From Heterodera schachtii (Eukaryota; Nematoda; Chromadorea; Rhabditida; Heteroderidae), in assembly GCA_023374025.1 (NCBI GenBank), contig SIJG01000004.1, positions 1,051,226 through 1,115,225 of the forward strand: a stretch of 64,000 bases of DNA, written 5' to 3'. Below are positions 21,701 through 33,400 of the stretch, in pieces (the first letter of the stretch is position 1; every line of letters begins with the position of its first letter). The notes under the pieces are model-generated. The model ran no database searches, was not told the origin of the DNA, and saw only the letters and a program-made list of their open reading frames with translations. The position numbers and the translations under genes were made by a program.

Positions 21701-22886
21701 ATCCTTCCCCCTTCAGGTTCGGAATGCGCATGTTCAGCTGTTCGCCGCTCTCATCAAAAGGGTTTTTGGCACTCCGACGGCGCAGCAGCGGTCGCTGCAC
21801 ATTCAGCCGAAGTGCAAAATGTCGGCCCACGAATTTTTCACGAGGTGGCGAGACACTTTCCTCCTCTGTTTATGATTCTGTTGATCTTTTTTGATGAAAA
21901 TTTGAATTTTCTATTCCCTTAGGTACGGTATCCATCGTATTATTGGGAAACCAACCCTCCATAGTCTCAAAAAAACAGGGAAATTTGTCGGTGAATCCAC
22001 CGTTGTTGTTCAGGTACCACTCTTTGTACCATTTGCTCGCGGACAGTCTCCACAAACTTCGGATGGCCCTTCTCCTTCGTCCTTCCTCTTCCTCTTCCGA
22101 TTATCTTCCCCTTGGCGTTTTGCACCATTTTTCCGCCTTTCCCTCACTGATTTTGCTCTCCCATCTTCGCCCCGTCGCCCATCCGATGGGCCAATTGCAT
22201 TCCCTTCGCCCGTTTCTGCCCCATTTGGTCTCTTTATCCTCTCATAAACATTTTCCAATTTATGCCTCTTTTCCCCACAGATTCAATTGCTTTTCGCTTT
22301 GCCTGCGCGTGCGTTGAGAGAAATCGCATCCGCCGCTTTGTGTTCCGTCGCGACTTTCACGGAACTCCAAGGAAATCTGTGAGTTTAAAACATTTCCATG
22401 TTCATAGTTCGCTTCATCGAAAATCCAAAAGAATGGCGCCCGAATTCTATCTTTTTTTGACTTAAAAAATTTTCGGAGGTTTACATGGTGCTGATCACTA
22501 TTTTACAGCAATTTATCTTCAGGAATTCCCAACCACAGCTAATTGTAAGCATTTTCAGTTGATTGCGTCTTTGGCATCGCATTGGCAGCAAAACAAAAGT
22601 ACAAAAAGGCCCAGAATTTGGTTGCGGATTCAATTCAGATTTTTGTTCGTCGTTTGTTTTTTTGCCTCCAATTTTATTATATGAATAATGCTATTTTAAG
22701 CTCAATCACATCACTGAATTGGATTTGATGGCCGATTTGACCTCCGCTGAACGCTTCAATAAATTGGCGGAAATTGCAGAGGCATTGCGAATGCCAAGCG
22801 AAAACATTGGGGAGACGACAAAAGGCACTGAACAACTACGGAAAACAATTCACAATGAACTTTTAATAGAAGAATTTAACCAATGA
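18517..22886 (+). CDS. THADA: THADA homologue (DUF2428/HEAT-like), 5' end doubtful
   Basis: THADA/Trm732-type proteins are long helical-repeat proteins linked to tRNA 2'-O-methylation and, in animals, to energy storage. About 20 short exons on + read a conserved order: ISKLIVDDCAISVRLNRQER, ALSLLCSHPKGARP, LFSRISEHSKSLKKLNDVPS, CWRSHKFISHIFSRIIEW, IGDYFWLQLTECRHCGAFE, the diagnostic SRRSAGLPHLVNALLCSEP, FHCVNVLRLLFSQAQLEERI, VRNAHVQLFAALIKRVFG, AHEFFTRYHSLYHLLADSL and ARALREIASAALCS. The stop is at 22884-22886. One intron, 19897-19942, has a GC donor (CAG|GCATGG). The protein (about 900-1000 residues) is roughly half the vertebrate length. The usual ATG is missing in exon 1; the first in-frame Met is in exon 2 (18589-18591, MEWIKRQ). 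It may be a shortened protein or the start of decay after duplication. Confidence 0.85.
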
Positions 22887-23171
22887 TCAGTTGATCCATT
22901 TTAATAATTGTTGTTTTCACACTTTGTTGTTGTTGTTTTTAACATGGTTCTTGCTGATTGTTTATTCAAATGTTCAAAATTGGACTGAAATACCCGTAAC
23001 GGCAATGAAAATCCACAAAAAAGGATTACGTAGCAGAGCAAAATGGAAAGTTCGATAATGATTTTAAAAAAATGAAAAACAATTTCGGATTTAATGACCT
23101 TAGAATTGGAGATATGTGAAGCAATAAATAAGTGAAACAATTAATTGCACATTCAAAATTCAACAATTTGC

Positions 23172-25739
23172 CTATTTGATTGGTGTCTTTTTGTGTGCCA
23201 AGTACAAAAAGAGAATGGAAGAGAGTGCGGAAAGGAGGAAAATCACATCGAACCATCGGTGGTAGAAATTGAACTGCAGCTCCCCGAGCACTTCGGTGAT
23301 GATTGTTCTGAACAGAGAGAAAGCAAATGTTTTGACTCGATTTAAAAGACCGTAATTTAATAAATTGTCCGAGAAAACTTTTTTTTTTTTTTTGGGATTA
23401 AAATAGCATATTTTGCCAGTAATTCGATAGGTTTACCGATATTCGGGCGGCATATTCATCCGAATCAGAAGGACGCTGGACACGAAATACATTCCCTGAA
23501 ATTTAAAAAATGTCAATTTTTGGCATTGAACGGCCCGCAAATCGGCACAACAGACCATGACATGGGCAAGGACGAGCACAATGAGGTTGGAGGACTGGCG
23601 ATTGGAAATGGCGTTGAAGAATTTGGCGATGGTCAGCAAAAGGCCGCGGATGGAAGTGACGGCGATCAGACCGATGACCAAAAAGGAGCATTGCTGGGAC
23701 CAAAAAGGGACCTAAAAAGGGCCAAATTTGGACAATTCGCTGTAAAAGGCATTCATTTGTCAGCAAATGATTAGCCAAGCCAAATGCAAATGACTCACGT
23801 CAATTTGGTAGCCAAAGTGTTTGACGATGATTTCAATGCCTTTGGTGATTGGGTCGACCTTTCCGACACGGTCGAACACAATGTTAACCTGAAAAAACGT
23901 ACAATTTCAAACAAAATTTCAATCAAATTGAACTTACCGTGCAAATGATCAACTTCCATATGCAATAAACGGAGAAAAAATGGCCGGCGATGTTAAAATA
24001 AATGCCCTGCCAAGTGCGACTGTATTCGACACGGTCCTAAAAACGGGGAAACATTCTTCCGGGAAATTTTGGGCGGTGAAAAATGGCCGAACTCGCATAT
24101 TCCGAAGTTCGACCAGCTCGAGGAACAAGTGTTTGCCGAACTCTTCAAGCGGGTCAATTTCACTCTGAAGCATTCTGAACAAATTTTTTAATTTTGTGAG
24201 ACAATTTATCCCCGCTTTTCCACCTGATCTGATCACGCAAACCGCCGCTCGGTGCCGCTGAGAAAGTGCCGATCACGCGTTTGAACAGACCGACGGATTC
24301 CACTGGTGCTAAAATGTGAGGCGTTGGAAGGGTTGGAATGGCAAATTCGATCGACAGACGACGCACTTCGGCTCATCTCCAGCTGTTTCAGGCACAGTTT
24401 GCGCTTCTTCGCCACAATCATTTCCATATTTTGGCGCAATTTGCGCTCCAATTGGGCAATGTCATCATCGGTGACGGAACGCTGTTAAAAAAGAGTTTTA
24501 TTTTACATTTTGTTTGGGTTTTCAAACCATGAAAATAGTCATGCAAGTGTACGGGGCATTGACCGCACCGAAACCGGACAGAAATGCCATTACAGTGACG
24601 CCGACAACGCCAAGCCGAGAAATTGCCTGAAAAGTCGGGAACATTGGAGAAAGCCGTTTTCAGGGAGTAAAAGTGATGGACAAATAAACGATTAGAATCC
24701 ATAATTTTTGAACGGTTTCAAATGATTTCAAAGCGTTTGTTGTGGCACCTGTTGGATTGAGAAAATGCCATGTTTCGGGCTGAATATCGGAAAATTGTCG
24801 CCCAATTTCCAGAAAAGGTACACAAAAAGCATCCAAAGGGCGACCGTCAGTTGAGTGACCCACGAGGAGGGAACTGAAAGAAGGCACAAATTGAAATTGG
24901 GGAGGGAATCGGCGAAAATGGACAAAAAAAAGGGACCAATGCGAATGACACGGGTGAGAGAGTAGAAGAAGTAGAGAGGCACCAGACAGATGAGCAACAC
25001 CAGCATTGCGTACAGAGAAACTGCGCCAAGTGAGCAGGCGCGAACTGCTCGGAAAGGACGGACAGATAAATCACGCAAATTGGAGGGGGTAAATGGAAAA
25101 AACAATGCCCATTTTGGGGGACCCTTTTGGGTTTATTTCTTTTTAAACCCATTTCCAAGAGAAGAGTTGGGAATGGATGAGAAAATGAGCGAAATGATGA
25201 AACCTGTTGGCGAGCACTCCCAAAATCTCGAAAATGATCAGCTCGAACATTGTGCAGGAAAGGGCAAAAGTGACGGAGAAAAATGCTTGGACCGTTCTCT
25301 GATGGACCTAAGCAAATTAAGAAAAAAATGAGTAGGTTTTCTGGTTTTGTTAGGGTTAAGATTTGTTAAATGTATGTTAATTAAAAACAGAATCAAATGT
25401 ACTATTCATCATTTATTTTTGATTAAAAATGTTCGTTTAAACTACTAGTAATAATTTTTTATAATTGCTTTTTTTTATTTTGAGGGTTTGTTAAGACAAT
25501 TTTTACGGCAAAATCTAATTAAAATTAATGTGCGATTAATAGACTGAGATTGAAGTTTGATTTTAACCAACCTCGTAATCGCGAAACAATTGCTTCATGA
25601 AAAAAATCCATCCAAGCGCAAAAAATGCCATTTGGGAGCCGAGAACGACAATCAAATCCAAAGTCCAATTGTTTTGTGCGTGTTCCGAGTCATTAGTGTC
25701 TCCGCTCCTCAATTGCGGTGAATCATAAGGGCCAAACAT
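23172..25739 (-). CDS. Golgi pH regulator (GPHR/GPR89)
   Basis: GPHR is a multi-pass Golgi membrane protein reported to be an anion channel that counters proton build-up during Golgi acidification. The start is at 25739 ([16 protein letters not shown]) and exons run down to the stop at 23172-23174. Exon 1 (25572-25739) holds [20 protein letters not shown]. Exon 2 (25204-25307) holds [20 protein letters not shown]. Later pieces are [157 protein letters not shown] and [18 protein letters not shown]. Nine membrane spans are expected. All conserved blocks are present in order. It converges with THADA, leaving 285 bases between the stops. Confidence 0.95.
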
Positions 25740-27499
25740 TGGAAAAATCTGAACGTTATTGAGATAATGTAAACAAATGAGAAAAATTATTGCTGAGATT
25801 TGAACAAGTAAAAAAACAAAAACAAAAAAATGATAATGTTGGACGGGATTATCCAGGATTTTGCGGGATTCCTGCGCCGCCTCCCGAACTGCAAAATTTT
25901 GGATGGCGCTCTAGCAAATTTTTTGGAAATCGACCTGCTGATTACGTAGGTTGACCGGATTTTGTGAGACTGGATCCGAAATCTGGGTTTTTGAACAATG
26001 CTCATAACGCCAAATAGCCTAATTGGCGTAATTTTTTGCGCGCTAATTCAAAATTTACACTGGTAATTGTCTTTTTTGCACAATTTATTTTGATCAGCCA
26101 TAACTTGCTTCATTTCCAATTAAACCGAACAAATTAGTATCGAAAAAAACTTTTGAAAAGTAGAATCTTTTTCTAAGCGAATGCTAAGCCATTTGACATC
26201 TCAGAAAAAAGTTGTGAAAATTTCAAATTTTTATTAAGTTCAACTCAAGTCCTAAACTGCTGATTCCAACCAAAAAGCGAAAACTAATAAATTTTTTTAT
26301 TGATTTAAATGCCCAAAGTGATTTGTAACCTTATAAGTTATAACCAAAATTTTTATATTTACAAATTTTGTGTTGTGTTAGAGACGTGAAAATAGTACGC
26401 CAAAATGAGAGGAAAAGAAATTCATTTTTATGTTTTATTTTATAATTTTTGAAAAGAGCATAAACAAAAACAAATTCAGCTTTAATCGATGCAGATTTTT
26501 TTTTCTCTATGATATGCAAAATTAGAGTGGATTTAACATTGGGAAAAAAAGTTAAACATCATGAAGTAAATGTTGCTTTCACACTATTAAAAGCGAGGAG
26601 ATACTGTAGTAAGCCTCGGGACTGATCGAGGTCGGGATTCGGTCGGGATCCCTCCGACCTCAGCAGTTGTCCGGTCTCTAGAGTATATCAAGGAAATGGA
26701 ATTAAGAATAAATGAAGTTTTCATGCTTATTTAATCTTAATCCATCACGGCAATCTGTCAACTGGGGAAATCGTTTTATATTTTCAACTTTAATGATTTG
26801 CAAAAGCCGTTCTGCCGATGCCATCTTTCGTTCTCCCATATTCATTGACAAAAAAATCCTTTGGTCCATCGATTGTCCGAAATTGGGTCACAGCCAAAGG
26901 AGGGCACCATTCAACTCGTTCCAAGCGGAGCAAAATGCCAAAATAAACTGTTGTTGCTGTGGTTGAGGCGAGGTGGACATTCTCCGGGTTTCCTCCCTCT
27001 CTTTTCGGGTCTTTCCATCCTTCGCTCATTTGTCTTCCCATTCTCTGACCATTTTTTAAAACCAAATATTTTCCCCTTTTTGGACCTCTCCCTAATTGGG
27101 TAATTAATTTCTCCGTTTTTCTGTACTTTTATCCGCCCACCCATTCACTTTTTCAATTAGAATCGATTAATTTTGTCAGTCCGTCGAAAGCTGTCGGATG
27201 GTGGGAAAGTGATCAGTCACTTGTCAAATCGGAGATTGACTCGCAAATAGCGAATTATTTTGATCAATTGTTTGTTTTTGGGGTGACAAAAACTGCACAA
27301 ATTCGCAAAAGGCGTCGAAGAAAAGAGAGAAATGCGTAAAATTAAACTATTTTGTGATAATTCACTTTCGACACTTTCCTTCCGCCGCCTTTTATCGTTT
27401 GCCAATTAATCTAACCCCCAATTAAATTGGATTAATCAATTAATTAATTGTTGCCTTTGGCATTTATTTCCTTTTCCATTTTTCATTCTGCTTTCTGCC
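25740..27499. other. Intergenic region between GPHR and TRPM starts
   Basis: A divergent gene pair is separated by about 1.76 kb of A/T-rich DNA. I see no gene. A short hairpin (GAGGTCGG...CCGACCTC) lies near 26624-26660. Promoters for both genes probably lie here, but no motif can be named. Confidence 0.5.
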
Positions 27500-30400
27500 A
27501 TGGATGATGATGTTTTTCTGCCAACTTCTGCCCAATTTGACGCCATTTACACGGACACTGTCGGCATTTTCGTCGATGCTCAATGGGGCAGCAGCACCCA
27601 AGCGGGGGTCCAACTTTGCCCCGCCGTTTTTGTGCCGTCCGCCAGTGCAATCCCTCGGGCGGTTAAGCACATTTACAGGTGTTCTTGCCCAGAGGCACTT
27701 TTTCAATTTAAATGATTATTAGTCGGTTGGCAACTGCCGCTGCCGAGTTGGACCAGGGCGTGCCGGAAGTGCTCCTTTCGTTGGTTGGCACCGGCAATTC
27801 CTTCAGTTTCGAAGTCGAATGATGTTTTGGCTTAATTTTTACTGTTTTGTTTCTGATCTTAGAACACCGATCGGCTTGTGCGTGGGATGAGTCAGCTGAT
27901 CACTCGCTGCACTCTGTGGGCAGTGACCAACGGCGAGCAGAACGATCCGTTGGCAAACTCAATGGCAATTGCTTTGCGCTCCACACTCACTCAGGTCAAT
28001 TGCGGAGGTAGATGAAGTGCGGAAGCACTCTCTCCTCTCTCTGTCTTCTCTCTCTCTCTCTTTGTCTCTCCCTCCCCCTCTCTCTCTATCAGTCTCTCTC
28101 ACTCTACCCTCTCCTCTCACTATCTCTCTCTCTCTCCTCTCGTTCTTCTCCACTTCCTCTCTCTCCCTCTTTGATCACGACTGACTGATCACTGTTTTCC
28201 CCATTCCCCAATTCTTTTCTCTTTTTGTCGGTCTCCCCCCTCCCCACGCTCTTTATTTAAACTTTTAAATTTCAGTCCGATTCCCCAGAGGAGACTCTTC
28301 TGATCGTGGTCAACTCCATCGACGTGGTCAGTGTGTTTCGTCTCTAATTCCACTCCCATTTCGGCATCCCTTCCCTTTCAGCGCCATTCCGTCTCAAATG
28401 CCGCCCCTTTGTTGGTCCCTTCCGCCGCCGTCGTTCGGCCGTCTCCGTCGATGACCGACGCGCGTCTGAACACATTTTATGTGCTGTGGAGCAGAAATGA
28501 ACCGCCCGAAGTACAAATGCTGTTGTTCCGCACAGCGACAGCAATTAAATTGGCAAATCCACCGCCAGGTGCCAAAAAGGGAGGGAACAAAAAGGAAAAG
28601 CCGACAAACACTGAGGGAATGACTGATCAAAGAAAAACCACATTCAAGCCTCAGCTGTTCTCTCTGATCTTACCCTCTCCCTCCTCCTTAGCCCTTCTGA
28701 TCGGCGTTCCCGAGGAGCGCGTGTCCACCGCGGGTCTATCCGCCGCCGCTCAAACGCCGCTCTCCGCTCCGATAAGTCCCATTTTGCTGCCTTCGGCGCC
28801 CTCCACCGAGCGGCAACCCCTTCCGGTTGTGCTGTTTTGCGGCGCTTCGCTCGTTTCGCTGGTCGAATTGGTCGCTTACGTTCAGTGCGGCGTGCCCGTT
28901 TTGGTGGTGCAGGTGCAACTCAAACACTAATTGAAGTGCTAATTGCTGAAATTACCATTGAAAAGGACATTAGCGAGTTGTGTGTTGTGCTGCGAGGCGC
29001 CTTCTCTCTGTTCCAAAGTGCCGGCTTCGACCATTGCGCGTTCGACGCGTGGTTGGACCGCGAGTTGCGAATGTTAGCAAAATGCAATGGCACCACAAAC
29101 TGATGAGAAATGTTGTGGAGAAAATGACTTTTTAGGGTTGGCCTGGCGACGACGGGAAAATACTCCGAGGGACAAATCGAAGGTGCCAAAAGGGACGAAT
29201 TTGGAAAATAAATTTTTAATTAAATAATTAAACCGGAGGAATTTAAACAAAAATTCAGAAGCCAAGCAGCGCGTGCTTCAACTAGCTTTTGTTGGCCTCC
29301 ACCACGGAGCATTCGCTTCTCGCGTTTATGGCAGCCAATCAAATGGACCAACTCGGGCACCAGGCAAATGCTTACAATTAGCATTTTGAAATAAATTACA
29401 CAATTTCTTAGCTTTTGGATTTGCTCGTCCGAAGTGTGCCCGACGCTGCCGGAATGTGCCGTGCTCTTCAGCTGGCGGTCAAAGTGGGGGCGGCCAAACG
29501 GTGAACGGACTGCGCCTGGAGGGAATGCTCGGCGGGGAGGTGAGAAAGTGAGGGAGGCCAAAGTTAGCGAGAGATAGAGAGAAGACAGAGCGGTACCGGT
29601 AAAGCTCACTAAAACCGGTGCCGGGACTCGACTTATCGACCGGTGCCGGTACTAATTAAATACTGCAAAAACCGGTAACGGTATCTCACTTTTTTCAAGA
29701 ACGGCACCGGTAATTACCGTACCGCTCTTTCTCGACAGCAAAGGGATGCTAATCGAGTTGGGATCACTTTCGAAATTAAAAAAAAAACCTATTTAATTCT
29801 CATTAACTTTTTTAATTCTTTTAGCAAGTGTCCCTTTTGCTCCGTTCGGCCCTTTCGTCCGACGACCGAATCGGCGTTTTGGCTTCTCTGCTCGATCAAA
29901 ACATTCCGTTGCTTGTCAATTCTCAATTGCTTTTGGATTGGCTCGCGGACACCGGTGATCAGGTGAGAGTTTTTTTTTCTGATTTGCCATTTATTTTATT
30001 TCAAATTTTGAGTATTTTTTCAATGCCATCATTTTGGGCCATTATTTCGGCATCGATCGCGAGTTGGGACGAATTGATGAACAGTTCGCCACGCGAATCA
30101 ACCGATTGATGGTCGCTTGCTCAATTTGCCGTTGTTTCGTTTCGATTTGGCGTTTCGCTTTTTAGTGCCATCTTTGCGGCGGTCTTTCCGTCACATTTTT
30201 CTCGTCCGATTTGTTTTGCTCCTCCTCCGCCCAATTTCCCGTCAATGATCAGGAAAAGTCCCTCCGTGCGCTGGTCGTCTGGGCCCTTCTGATCCATCGG
30301 CCTGAACTCGTCCGTCTTTTCTGTGCCTATTCCACCGAACCGATGGCACTTTCCCTTGCGATGGCCAAGGCTTCGCGCACTTTGGCGAGAAAGGCACAAT

Positions 30401-33400
30401 TGAGATATTTTAAATATTTATCCAATTTGTTTGCTTAGTCCCGTCCCTGGCTTTTCTACGACCAGCCCCTCCAACGGCTCGCCCAGCAACTGTCCCAATT
30501 CGCTGTTCAACTGTTGGACAGCGCCTACCGCGACAGCCCGGCCAAGGCGTACAATTCGCTTTGCAAGTCGATGGGTACTTTTCGGCAGCTGACTCTTACC
30601 CAATTTGCATTTGAAGTCCGCCATTGCGATGCATGTTCATTAAAATAACATTTAAATCATTAATTAGACAAATGCGCGAAGTTTTTTGGCCCACGAGTGT
30701 TGCCAGCGGTGGGTGCTCCGTTTGCTGTACGGCCGAATCCATTTGCGCACCATTTCGCGCATTTTGCCCTTCCCGAACTGGCTCAAAATTCTCCTCTCCG
30801 CCCTTTTTGTGCTGCCCGCGGCATTTTGGGTTCGCATTCGGCGCGAAAATTGCGTGGTGCCGGATGCTCAGCGACCAATCAGTCCGACGGTTGCACTGCT
30901 CGAAGACGGGCGTCAAATGAAGAAGGTGCGCTCCTCCTCTCAGAACAGGTCGAGATTTCATCATGGTATTCTTTTTGGAAATGGGAAGCATTTTTTGGCC
31001 GTCCTACAGTATGTGATTGATCCTTCTCCTACAGTATGCACTCCATGCGAAGTGCCATTTACGCGTTTCCGCCCTCCCGGGACGACACGCGCAATCCGGC
31101 ACTGCTGATGCCGCCGATGACCGCAGTGCACGAGTCGAGCGCCATGCCAAACGGACCCGTTGCCGAGCCGGGCACAATCTCACCAACTCAGGTGGGCCAA
31201 CAAAGAAGCACAAATAGGCTTGGAAGACATCTTCAATCCAATTTAAGGGGATGAGCACAAACGACGAGAGTACTGTCACCGACTCCTTTTTGCCGTCGGC
31301 TTCCCAAGTGCGCGAAAACGGGACGGAGCGCAAAGAGACGGCACAGCAGCAGCAGCATAATCTGTTGGTGCAGCAACATCAGCACCAATTGGCGATGAAC
31401 ACGCACAACGGCGGCGCATCGGCGGAGATGGATCGGCCGGTGTCCTCGCGAAGGCAAAGTCCGGACAGACGGTCGCTGATGTTCTGCGACGGGACGAGCG
31501 CAGGGGGAGGCGGCACATCGAGCAGAAGGTAATGGCTGGTGCGCTTGGATTAGCCACCCAAAAATGTTGTCCGCCCATTTATGCATGAAAAGCATTGCTT
31601 TTGTCAGGCGAAGTCGTTCCAGCCGTCTGTTCGGCATTGACACCCCCGGCGGTGCCGGCAAAGGCGCCTTCCGCTCCTCCTCCTTCCGCTCGTCCTCCTC
31701 CTCCGCCCTGCTCGGCGGCTGTTGCCCTGCCCTTGCGCTTTTCTACGCCACTCCGATCACTAAGTATTGGCTGTCGTTGGCCTTCCGCCTCCTCTACTTG
31801 GCCTTGCTCGGCTGGTCCGTCGCTCTCCCCGGCTGTGGGCTGTCCCCCGGCTGGCAATTGCTTCTCTGGGCATGGTCTCTCTGTTGGCTGTTCGACTCGC
31901 TGTGGGTGTTCATGTGCCATGCGCAGCACTCGCGATGGACCGAGCAGCGCTGGGCACTGTTCGATCTGTGCGCCACCGGCATTTTTTTGGTTGTCCTTGT
32001 GGTAAGCATTGGCACATTCATTAATTAAGCCTTTAATTGTCAGTCCATTTTCTACAAAATCATTTTTTTGGCCAATTTAAATTTGGTTTTAGCTTAATGT
32101 GATCAGTTGGTGATGGTCACTCTTCTCAATGGCCACATTTGGTCATTGCATTTTCCCAATGGTCCCTTGCTTTTCGTTGGGTTCTCATTTGGGTTGGGTC
32201 TGTGCTGATTATTTCATTATACAAATATCCATTGCTAATTAACCCCTCTGATCAGTCCGTCTTTAGGCTTGCACTGATCAGCCCATTGACAGTTTCCCAT
32301 CCTCCATTTCCCCGTAGGCTTTGCGTGTTGCGCCTTGGCCATCCTCCGCGTACGTCGTCCGCGCCTGCTGGGCCCTGTTTCTGCTGTACGAGTGCTACAA
32401 GACCATGTTCGTCTACGTGCCCATTTCCCACGTGTTCGGCCCCATGTTGGTGCGCATTCGACTGATGATCACCCGCGACCTGGTCAACTTCCTGCTGTTG
32501 ATTCTGCTCGTCTTGGTCGGAAATGCCATTGCCATCAAAGCGGTGCTTTTCCCCGACCTCTCCGCCACCCGCGAAACCGTCGCCACTTCCGTTCACTGGA
32601 CATTCCAACAGCTGTTCACCACCGACCTCAGCGTTCTTGCGCAGTCCGATGAATGTAAGCGCCAATTGCTGCCCCAAAGTCGGCCCTTTTGCCAAAGTGT
32701 CGGTGGTTATGCCAACCCGAGGTGCTTGTGCCAATTTGCTTTTTGAATTTGAATTTCAAAAAATCTCAGATGTCCCGCCCAAGGCTGGTTTGCCCAGCTG
32801 ACCGTGTTCGAGTTCTTCGTGTTCCTCAAGCTGCTCAGCTGGCCCATTTTGTTCGCGCTGTTCGCGAGGACAGCAAAGCGAGTGGAGGAGGAGGCCGATC
32901 AGATTTGGAAGTATCAGCTGTACTCGCTCACCACCTCGTTTAGGTGGGACGGCAATTCCTTAGCGCCATACTTTGGGGAGTATAATTTAACAAATGAAAC
33001 AAAAATGGCATTTTTCTAACCATAGTGCCGTACGCTTTCCCACATTCTTCCTTTTTCCATCGTCTCGCCGATTTCTTTTCTTACCGTAATCCTCCAAACC
33101 GTAATCTGTTGCCACAGTGTCCGTCCGTGCCTTCCCCCGCCTTTCACTCCGCTGTTTCTTCTCTCCGTCGCCTTTTGTCGCTGCGGCGGCGGCGGCGCCT
33201 TTTCGTGTCTGCAGCGCCGCAAGGGAATTGCGCAGTGTTTGGCCACCGATCACCCGGACTTTGGGGGACGGGCACCGAACAGTCCGCAGAGCAAATACAT
33301 CGTTGTCTACAAAAACCCATCGGTGAGGTGGAAAAAGGACGCATTGGGCTTTTCACTTTTTCCTATTTTATGAGTTGGCCATTGATACGGTAGTATTTTT

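Noticed and set aside
23520..24168. + strand frames opposite GPHR
   Set aside because: They are antisense shadows of conserved GPHR exons.
26580..26700. A structured RNA around the GAGGTCGG/CCGACCTC hairpin
   Set aside because: One short hairpin without conserved loops or neighbouring features is too little to call an RNA gene.
31251..32028. Separate Gln-rich and Ser-rich genes
   Set aside because: They flow into the TRPM membrane segment in frame and are best read as the linker before S1.
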